Source: Syngnathus acus
Lineage: Eukaryota > Chordata > Actinopteri > Syngnathiformes > Syngnathidae
DNA length: 64,000 bases
Assembly: GCF_901709675.1 (NCBI RefSeq)
Contig: NC_051105.1
Location: forward strand, 12,882,604-12,946,603
Direction of reading: 5' to 3'
The notes under the pieces were generated by a model, which was not told where the DNA came from, searched no databases, and saw only the letters and a program-made list of their open reading frames with translations. Both the position numbers and the translations under genes were made by a program. How positions within the stretch are numbered: position 1 is the stretch's first letter; each line of letters opens with the position of its first letter. Shown here in pieces: positions 55,741 to 64,000 of this stretch.

Positions 55741-57245
55741 AGTTTTCCCTTGCTTGGACGCAGGTCACCAGAGCCCCCCTCAAATGACCCGTGATGAGAA
55801 AAATAAATGGGCTTGGCATTGCCTTGCCACCGGGGCCTCCTTCTGGAGCCAGGCCTGGAGGTGGGGCTTGATGGCGGGCCTGCACCCATGGCCTGGCACA
55901 GCCCGAAAAGGCATCGTGGGTCCTCTTCCCATGGGCTCAACACCGGTGGGAAGGGTCAATGGGGTTGGGTGCTTTGTGAGCGGGGCGTCTGCCAAAGGCG
56001 GTGTTGACCTTAGTGGTCCGATCCCCAGCTACAGAAGCTAGCTCTAGGGACATGGAATGTCACCTCTCTGGCAAGGAAGGAGCCTGAGTGGGTGTGTGAG
56101 GCAGAGCGGTTCTGACTAGACATAGTCGGGTTCGCCCACACACACATCTTGGGCTCTGGTACCAGTCCTCTCGAGAGGGGTTGGACTCTCTTCCACTCTG
56201 GAGTTGCCCACAGTAGGAGACTCCAAGTAGGGGTGGGCACACTTTTTACCCCCCCCGGCTGTAAATTGCGGTTCACCCCAGTGGACGGGAGGGTAACTTC
56301 CTTCTGCCTTCGGATGGGAAACGGGTCCTTACTGCTAATGCACTAAACAGCAGTTCAGAGTTCCCACAAATTTTGTGTAAGCTTGGAGGGTGTGCTGGAG
56401 AGCGCTCCCCCTGGGGACTATAGTTCTGCTCGGAGACTTTAATTCTCACTTGGGTAAAGATCGGAGACCCTTGATCACGCTTTGCAGTTGTCAGGATTTG
56501 AGGCCACCTGTTTTAGACACTCAGGTAAAGAAAGGGGCGGAGCTATCAACTAATCACTACCTGGATGTGTGTTGGCTCAGATGGTGGGGGAAGATTATTC
56601 AGACCCAAATATATTGTGAGGGTTTATTAGGAACGGCTGGTAGAATCTCCTGTCAGAAAGCGCTTTAACTTCTACCTTTGGCTGAACTGTAGCCACGTCC
56701 CGGGGGAGGCGCCGGACATTGAGTCTGAGTGGAACATGTTTCGGCCTCCATTTTTGAGGTGGGCCAGCAGAGCTGTGGCTGTAAGGTGGTCCCTTTGTAC
56801 CCTTTGTGGCAGCAGTCCCCGAATCCGCCGGTGGACACTAGCGGTAAGGGATGCCGTCAAGCTGAAGAGTCCTATCGGGCCTTTTTGGCCTGTGGGACTC
56901 TGGAAGAAATTGACAATCATCGGTTGGCAAACTGGAATGCAGCATCGGTGGTCGCTAAAGCAAAAACACGGTCATAGGAGTAGTTTGGTGAGACCTATGG
57001 AAAATGACTTCCAGACAACTTTGAGAAAATTTTGGTTCAACATCCGGCGTCTTATAAAGGAAAACAGTGCCCCATTAACACTATAGTGGAGATGGAGCTC
57101 TGCTGACTTCGACTCGGTATGTTGTGAGCCGATGGGGAGAATACTTTGGGAGAAGACGTCACTTCCACCAACACTCCTTCCTTTTAGGAAGGGGGCCTCT
57201 GAAGTGGGCTCACCTATCTTTGGTGTTGAAAAGGAAGCTGATTGG
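55741..57245 (+). mobile_element. Old Rex3/RTE-like LINE copy, 5' half
   Basis: Colinear with 45490-47170 but heavily decayed: [37 protein letters not shown]-like (endonuclease GDFN), GAELSTNHYLDVCWLRW and MENDFQTTLRKFWFNIRRL. Many indels and stops. It ends before the RT domain. Much older than the copy at 45321. Confidence 0.8.
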
Positions 57246-57445
57246 ATGATGCGAGGCATAGCGCGTCAAACGTTGACTCACTTCATATCTCGCTAAGAGG
57301 TAGAATGAGCGTCACCAGGAACACGAGGAAAGAAATTGGGTGTGAAGCACTATAAGTTGCTTGCCACACCTCACTGTGAATAATGGTAACAGTGTTATAA
57401 CAATTAACATAGTAATTGAGTAGATCATCCGTTTCGGGAAAACTA

Positions 57446-58862
57446 CCGTATTGGCCCGAATATAAGACGATGTTATTTTTGCATTGAAATAAGGCTGAAA
57501 AAGTGGGGGTCGTCTTACATTAGGGGTCTAGACATTATACCCATTTTCACTTGTGCGCAGCGGTAAGTTAAAGGTTGCTGGTATCGGTGTTGTCCGATCG
57601 CGGTTTGCTTCGTGTGCGCGCCGTTTGATTGACAGCTCCAGCACGCTCATAATCGACTGAGTATGTTGCTGTGATCGTGTGCGTCTTTGACACAAAGTTA
57701 GTATATACATTTCATTACTACTGTGCACTGTTGTGCCGTTTGTCCGATCGCGGTTTGCTTCGTGTGCACGCCGTTTGATTGACAGCTCCGGCGCGCTCCT
57801 TTAAGTTTGCCTCGCATCGTACGAGTAGCCGTTGCGCAGCGCCACGGCGACTAACGGTCGCCAGCAAATATATTTTGTTGCCTCGATCGATGTTTTGTGT
57901 TGCCGAGAGTATTTCATTTATGGTTATTCCTTATTATTTTTTGCCAATAATTCAGTAAAGCAATCAAAACTGAATCACGTCTTCCCTCCTGTGTTCTGAC
58001 CGACACCCGGGGGCGAAAAGAGCATAACCATCCGAGCCAACCATATACAGTCCTCAGGTTCCCCAACAATAGCGGTAGCAGTTTGCATTATTTTATTGCA
58101 ATGTTTTTCCTTATCCAGATTTGTTTCAAGACTACAGTTACAGTTAGACTTCACTTTGATGGTTAATGCAGTTATTGCAATTTTGTTGTTTTATCACAGT
58201 AGATTGATTTATTTACATTTCAAAAACCAGAAGCCATTCATTTACAAATGTGATTGCACTTTAGTTTACATATTTAAATGTTCAGATATTAAGATGTGAT
58301 AGACATCCATCCATTTTCTGAACCGCTTAGTCCCCACGGGGGTCGCGGGAGTGCTGGAGCCTATCCCAGCCGTCAACGGGCAGTAGGCGGGGGACACCCT
58401 GAACCGGTTGCCAGCCGATCGCAGGGTACACAGAGACAAACAACCATTTGCACTCGCACTCACACCTAGGGACAATTTGGAGTCTTCAATCGGCCTACCA
58501 AGCATGTTTTTGGGATGTGGGAGGAAACCGGAGTGCCCGGAGAAAACCCACGCGGGCCCGGGGAGAACATGCAAACTCCACACAGGGAGGGCCGGAGGTG
58601 GAATCGAACCCGCACCCTCCTAACTGTGAGGCGGACGTGCTACCCAGTGCGCCACCGAGCCGCCTTATGTGATAGACAGTTTTTGTATAATTTGAATGAG
58701 GCTAAACTATCATGCTTTTCAGATGTACTGTAATTATTTTCTGTATAAAAAATTAAATTTGGTGTTCAAAAAGTATTTTTTCAAACTTGAGTCAAAAAGT
58801 CATTTTTCAAACTTGAGTCTTGAAAAAGAGGGGGTCGTCTTATAATAGGGGTCGTCTTATAT
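57446..58862 (+). mobile_element. TA-associated DNA element, second terminus family
   Basis: The left end CCGTATTGGCCCGAATATAA follows a TA at 57444. GGGGTCGTCTTA words recur at both ends in the same orientation, as in subterminal repeats. The right terminus is lost after 58862. Inside is a direct repeat (TGTCCGATCGCGGTTTGCTT) at 57591 and 57741. A SINE is inserted at 58306-58666. No transposase found. Confidence 0.65.
58306..58666 (-). mobile_element. Intact tRNA-derived SINE with 12-bp TSD
   Basis: ATGTGATAGACA lies at 58294-58305 and 58667-58678. On the minus strand: GGCGGCTCGGTGGCGCACTG head (A-box-like, 58644-58654), perfect B box GGTTCGATTCC (58600-58610), body, then CTAAGCGGTTCAGAAAATGG and a GGATG tail. 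Internal Pol III promoter spacing is normal for a tRNA head. Confidence 0.92.
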
Positions 58863-58871
58863 GTTTTCACT

Positions 58872-58975
58872 GTGCCTGCATGGGTTTTCCTTCGATTGCA
58901 TAAACTGGTTTCCTCCCACATTCCAAAGACATGCATCATAACTGACCACAATAAATTATAAGTAGGTGTGAGTCT
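58872..58975 (+). mobile_element. SINE body fragment
   Basis: TGTGCCTGCATGGGTTTTCC and CTGGTTTCCTCCCACATTCC match the SINE body with diverged spacing. Head and tail are missing. Confidence 0.6.
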
Positions 58976-58978
58976 ATG

Positions 58979-59060
58979 TCAGGGGTGTCCAAACGTTTTT
59001 GCAAAGCGGGCCAGATTTGGTTAGATGAAAATGTATAGGGGCCGGCCATTCGCACCGACA
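58979..59060 (+). mobile_element. hAT-like terminus
   Basis: CAGGGGTGTCCAAACGTTTT followed by GCGGGCCAGATTTG is a common hAT terminus. No right end seen. Confidence 0.55.
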
Positions 59061-60640
59061 TCCCTTGAACCATTACCATTGTAAATGAACTTGTAAATAT
59101 GTAACTATATCCTTTGCTGTCTGCAGTTAGGTTGATATTGCAAATGAGAATCTGTTGTCAATTGCACGACTAGAAAAGTTAAAGATTAAAATAATAATAA
59201 ATTAAATACAAATGAAGAATTTTATGAAATTTGAATGATTTTTTATTAGATGTATTATGTTTGTCTTATTATTGTTATTGTTGTATTAATAAGAAGGGTG
59301 ATATTGGTCTTTGTGACTGCTGTTAACAGGCCAGGTTTCATCATATCAGATTTTTAATCCAAAGTAAAACATTCTCCATTTTATCTTTTTTATTTCAACT
59401 TCATACGCAACAAATTACTTCATAATCACAAAATAATAATCCATAGTCTTTTTGTTGTTTGCGATCACTGTGAGTGGGCGGCGCGGACGCGTAGTAGTGT
59501 GTAGAGTTAGTACGAAGTAGACAGCTCTGACCAGTAGTCAGTGTTTTTTTTTTTTTTACCTTTCCCTGTGCAGCGTCACTTGCAGCATCTCTGATTTTAG
59601 CATTGCCTTAGTCCTTGGTGTGTGGCCATTTGAATGAGGTAGTGTCTGTGTCACTGATTATCTTGCAAACGGACACTTGTGTGCGCGTGAACTGTCTAGC
59701 AACCGATCATGAGCACTCATGTGCGCATTCCTGTTAGGACAAGTTTCATTTCTGTGGCTCGCTCTGGGGCGCGCAGGTCCCCGTGACTTATTATTGATTT
59801 TATGACAATGCCGATTCGGCTGGAGTTTGTGACTTCCAATCTGTATATTACGAATTATGAACTGATATTATGATATGAATTATGAGTGGATTACATCACA
59901 ATTGAAAGCCAAAAGACCCCCCTTACAGTTTTTTGTAACACGTCATGAGTAAAAGAGAGACCATAACATCCGAAATTTTCACAAACACTGATTTGAAGCT
60001 TTATCATTCTTATTTAAGGTCGTATGTGGCTTTATTTTAATTCTCTGTCCTTAATAGCGAAGATTTCCATTGAGCAAATGGGGAACTGCCCATTCGGTGT
60101 TCCACAGTCATCTTTTGCATTCAGGGTTTTTAGTTCCTCAAGGATTGAAGCCAAAGTTTCCACAATTTTTTTCTGAAACTCTGAGATACACAGAAACAGA
60201 AATAACATTAATAAATAAGTTGTATACCCTTCCAGCTGTCAAAGAATGAAACAAAAACAAAGAAATATCAGTAAAAATTTAAAATTTCCTGATTATAAAA
60301 AACTGCCTTGTTTGTAAAAGTATGAATCATCCCATTGGTGCCTTTGGATACGTTGTATTTGTATTTGGTAGTTGTACATATCAAATAACATTTTTCAAAG
60401 TTAGAAATAGTATTGCATATAAACAACATTGTTCTAGAAGTCGTTCTCAGGATGATCAAAATGCACTGGGTAAACCTGTTTTTTTACACTTTGACTTCTG
60501 GCTCGGTTTCTTGAGTGAACGACAAGGCAACAACATGTCATAAATGCAACATCAATATTGAAATACAACCAAACAACCAATAAAATATGACTGTGTGCAT
60601 GTGTGTGAATGTGAGACCGCACCAAAACGGCTTGCTCTGA
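59061..60640. other. Unassigned AT-rich region
   Basis: No repeat family or gene is recognised. Frames of 63-73 codons near 60300 have no motif. Confidence 0.5.
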
Positions 60641-60698
60641 GCCTAACTCTAACCCTCAGAACAAGTATAAAAGGGACCTGTGATGCTATTATGTTTAA

Positions 60699-61499
60699 AT
60701 GTTTAAGCAGGCGGCCACTTGCAATGATCAGACGGACATAGAGGAGTATACTGACTCTGTTTCCTCTTATATCGCGAAGTGCATTGATGATGTGACCCAC
60801 TCGAAATACATCGTCACTCGGGCTAACTGGAATCCATGGCTGACAGGGGCTGTCCTCAGGCTGCTGAGGGCCAGGGACAAAGCCTTCAGAGCGGGGGATG
60901 AGGCTGGCTTGAGGACAGCGAGGGCCGACCTGTCCTGGGGCATCAAGGAGGCGAAAAGGGCGTTCTCTTGCAAGATTACCGCCCACTTCAAGGACAGCAA
61001 GGACGCACGGAGCCTTTGGCAGGGCATTCAGACCATCACGGACTACAAGCCTGCGCTGCAGAGCTGTGAGGGCGACATCCGTCTGCTCAACGATCTCAAC
61101 CGCTTCTTTGCTCGCTTCGACGCTCAGAACAGCACTTGCCCGCTGAAGACCCCTCCCCCTCCCCAAGAGCAGCCCCTGTGCCTCTCTGCTGATAGCATGA
61201 GGAGGGCGCTTGCCGCTATCAACACCCGTAAGGCGGCGGGCCCTGACAACATCCCAGGTCGAGCGCTGAAGGACTGCGCTGGGGAGCTGACGGGTGTCTT
61301 CACGGACATCTTTAACATTTCCCTGCAGCAGGCCATCGTCCCTTCGTGTTTCAAGGCTGCCACCATCGTACCTGTGCCGAAGAAACCTACTCCGTCCTGC
61401 TTCAATGACTACCGCCCCGTGGCACTGACGCCCATCATCATGAAGTGCTTTGAGCGGCTTGTCAAGGAGCACATCAGATCCATTCTCCCCCCACCATAG
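60699..61499 (+). pseudogene. LINE C2 linker and RT fingers
   Basis: A 266-codon frame: [108 protein letters not shown]. It ends by frameshift at LPPP. No catalytic residues in this part. Confidence 0.85.
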
Positions 61500-61738
61500 A
61501 CCCCTTCCAGTTTGCGTACCGAGCCAAACGGTCCTCTGAGGATGCCATCTGCTCTGCCCTCCACTCGGCCCTCACCCACCTGGAGAGAAGGGACTCGTAT
61601 GTGAGATTGCTGTTTGTGGACTTCAGTTCTGCCTTCAACACCATTGTGCCACAACGACTCATCTGCAAACTCGACAAGCTGGGCCTCAGTACCTACCTCT
61701 GAAACTGGCTACTAGACTTCCTCTGTCAGAGGCCTCAG

Positions 61739-62596
61739 GTGGTACATGTTGGCGACAAAATCTCCGCCAGCATCACGCTGAGCACGGGGGCCCCCCAAGG
61801 CTGCGTGCTCAGTCCGCTGCTCTTCACCCTGCTGACGCATGACTGCGCTGCAACCTACAGCAACAACCGCATAGTGAAATTTGCTGACACGACTCTGGTG
61901 GGTCTCATCACCGAGGGCGACGAGACTCAATACAGGTTGGAGGTTGACCTTCTGACCACGTGGTGCAAGGACAACAACCTCCTGCTGAACGTCAACAAGA
62001 CCAAGGAGATTGTTGTTGACTTCCGGAAGGGTCACACCCAACACCTGCCGCTGACCATCGACGGTGCTGTGGTGGAGAGAGTTAGCAGCACCAGGTTCCT
62101 GGGGGTGCACATCAGTGAGGATCTCTCCTGGTCCACCAACACCGCATCACTGGCGAAGAAGGCCCAGCGCCGCCTGTACTTCCTGCGGAAACTCAGGCGA
62201 GCAAGTGCTCCTCCGGCCGTCATGACTACATTTTACCGTGGCACCATTGAGAGCGTCCTCTCCAGTTGTATCACTGTTTGGGGTGGTAGCTGCACTGAAT
62301 ACAACATGAAGGCCCTGCAGCGCATCGTGAACACGGCTGGTAAGGTTATTGGTGCTTCACTCCCCTCCTTGAAGGACATTTACACCTCCCATCTCACCCG
62401 CAAGGCGACCACGATTGTGAGTGATGTGAGTCACCCCGCTCACTCTTTGTTCGATCTTCTGCCCTCTGGGAAGAGGTACAGGAGCCTGCGCTCCCGCACC
62501 ACCAGACTCACCAACAGCTTCATTCTCCAGGCTGTTAGGATCCTGAACTCTCTCCCCCTTCTGCGTAGCGTCCTGTACTTTTGCGCTGTATTCTGA
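61739..62596 (+). pseudogene. LINE C2 RT C-terminal part, active site damaged
   Basis: [17 protein letters not shown] is intact. The active-site box reads [10 protein letters not shown] near 61878-61900, where C1 has [10 protein letters not shown], so one Asp codon is missing without a frameshift. [32 protein letters not shown], the thumb and [14 protein letters not shown] follow. Dead enzyme. Confidence 0.85.
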
Positions 62597-62850
62597 CTGT
62601 CTGCTGTATGCACACTTGCTCCATTTTTGCTCCTCTTATTTATTGTGTTATTTGTTTATTTATTATTTATTCATCACTCTTATTTATTCATTGTTTGTGC
62701 CTTCTTGTTTTTATTTTTTTGTGTTGTTTACTTGTATGTATATTGTGTACTATGTCTTGTCACCGTGGGACAGTGGGAACGTAATTTCGATTTCTTTGTG
62801 TCTTGGCATGTGAAGAAATTGACAATAAAGCAGACTTTGACTTTGATTAA

Positions 62851-63647
62851 AACGAGGAATTCAGACAAAAGCATCGCTGTTCCACTTCATATAGACCGCA
62901 ACTGAATGATTAAAACGGAAGAATTTACGAACGTGATATGTAAGCTTTAAAGTCACTTAGGGTTGGATGCATCGCCAGAGACTGTTGCTGTCTTTGTTGG
63001 GATTAAAAAGTGTAGTTTTCCCAATGCATTTGCATATCCATGTTTTGATTTGGAATATGTGTACAATGTGCATTATTCTCAATGCAATTGCAATGCAATG
63101 TATAGAATGATTTTGAGCTGGACTTACTTTATTAAACACACGGCTATTGCTCTGAAAACAACCGAATGTGCATCCTGTTATATTTGACTAATCTAGGATG
63201 TTTTGCCCCTTGCCACCTGAGAAAGTCTCTAGCTTTCCTGCAAACCTTAACACAATGAAGGCAGAGGGATGAAAAATAATCCCTTGAATATTTTCAATAA
63301 AAAAAGTGTATGGGTTACAAGTTCGTTTATTTTTAAACATGTGTTGCATTCACTACAAACTGTACTCAATTGTAATTGCAAGGATGGTGCTCAGGGGCTA
63401 GGAATGCAGACCTTGGGCAGGTTAGGGGATTACACAGCTGTGTGACCAGGCAGAAAAACTCAGCTCAGTGGTGTTTCTCATTTAGTCAGTATTGGATAAT
63501 GTGGCCACCTGTAGAGCTGGTGCTTTGCCTGGTCTGGCTTTGCGGAAGGTCAGCTTATCCATCCTGGTTGGAGCTTTGTCAACAATTCACTCAAATTCCC
63601 TTAGAAAAGATGGAATCCCACGAGTTAAAATTTCTGCACGGGCGCGC
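62851..63647. other. Unassigned region
   Basis: Nothing recognised; a (TG)n microsatellite follows at 63648-63671. Confidence 0.5.
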
Positions 63648-63671
63648 ATGTGTGTGTGTGTGTGTGTGTGT
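63648..63671. repeat. (TG)n microsatellite
   Basis: Pure TG run of about 24 bp. Confidence 0.9.
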
Positions 63672-63879
63672 GTTGGAGCCACTATCTTTGAAGGGAATTT
63701 AATTACTGTAAATCACTTATTCTCGCTTATTTTGTCTGTGGAATAAAAGGTAAAACACTTGCTTTAGTGGAAGAGCAGCGGCTATTTTTATTTTTAACTT
63801 TTATTTCACTTTATTTTTTGGAATTTCGGGTTCAAATCCCAAAGTTTTTTTTTTAAGTTGTTTTGTGTATTCAAACCAA

Positions 63880-63946
63880 GGGCGTCACGGTGCAGGTTTG
63901 GTTAGCACTTCCTCACAGTTCAAAAGTGCGGGGTTCGATTCCAGCC
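63880..63946 (+). mobile_element. SINE tRNA-like head, truncated
   Basis: GGGCGTCACGGTGCAG, GTTAGCACTTCCTCACAG and B box GGTTCGATTCC (63932-63942). The body is missing; AT-rich sequence follows. Confidence 0.7.
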
Positions 63947-64000
63947 TATATATATTAATTACATCTCCTAACATTAATTTACTTACACATTTAATTAATA

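Larger units (their letters stand above)
60663..62850 (+). mobile_element. Rex1-related LINE copy C2
   Basis: A plus-strand copy from the pre-RT linker to the GACAATAAAGCAGACTTTGA tail. It carries the empty site for A5 (GAGAGAAGGGACTCGTATGTG). 5'-truncated; the endonuclease is missing. Frames break near 61495 and 61700. Confidence 0.88.

Noticed and set aside
58600-58664. Minus-strand tRNA gene
   Set aside because: A and B boxes belong to a SINE head; the sequence continues into a SINE body and RTE-like tail.

Overview
This window is eukaryotic, most likely from a teleost fish and probably a spiny-rayed one. The evidence is the repeat content: Rex1-like, L2-like and Rex3/RTE-like LINEs, a sushi-type Ty3/Gypsy element, a tRNA-derived SINE whose tail resembles the RTE tail, hAT and Tigger-like DNA transposons, and a class I (gamma-like) endogenous retrovirus (ERV). 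No host protein-coding gene, tRNA, rRNA, CRISPR array or bacterial operon could be supported. Nearly every long open frame is a transposon protein or the antisense shadow of one. Family names below come from protein motifs and tail structure read by eye, not from a database search.

Layout. 1-0.6 kb: L2-like LINE tail. 1.5-8.7 kb: a Gypsy-type LTR fragment joined to a 5'-truncated ERV (integrase end, broken env, 3' LTR). The env is split by a minus-strand Rex1-like LINE (copy A1), which itself carries a SINE. 8.7-10.7 kb: minus-strand sushi-like Gypsy LTR, gag and protease. 10.7-13.5 kb: decayed Jockey-group LINE. 13.5-15.6 kb: L2-like LINE. 16.5-16.7 kb: long ATCT/CT microsatellite. 19.3-21 kb: Rex1-like copy A2 broken by a hAT fragment. 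23.4-25.3 kb: a TA-flanked MITE carrying a 251-bp tandem array, inserted into a 122-bp tandem dimer. 25.7-26.3 kb: Rex1-like copy A3 and a MITE. 27.6-32.7 kb: long L2-like LINE with an esterase ORF1, interrupted by a LINE fragment (D) with a perfect 127-bp foldback. 33.2 kb: compact MITE. 34.6-36.6 kb: hAT transposase relic, intact SINE and Tigger-like MITE. 36.9-38.3 kb: possible LTR. 38.6-41.85 kb: Rex1-like copy A4. 42.1-42.9 kb: hAT element with an 8-bp target-site duplication (TSD) and another hAT inside. 43.5-43.9 kb: LINE tail. 45.3-48.7 kb: full-length Rex3/RTE-like LINE with a 14-bp TSD and a single stop codon in its ORF. 49.6-51.9 kb: Rex1-like LINE C1 with Rex1-like A5 nested in it. 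52-54.6 kb: SINE, MITE and LINE fragments and a possible LTR. 55.7-57.2 kb: old RTE copy. 57.4-58.9 kb: a second MITE-like family with a SINE nested in it. 60.7-62.9 kb: LINE C2.

The elements do not work together as a pathway. The window is a layered record of insertions, in which several relative ages can be read from nesting and target-site duplications. The most useful signals are modular. One 3'-UTR block is shared by two unrelated LINE families and cleanly missing from one Rex1-like subfamily. The SINE tail matches the RTE tail. One MITE family exists with and without an internal satellite whose start coincides with a breakpoint in another copy. The ERV LTR carries duplicated enhancer-like units and an exact everted hormone-receptor-type half-site pair.
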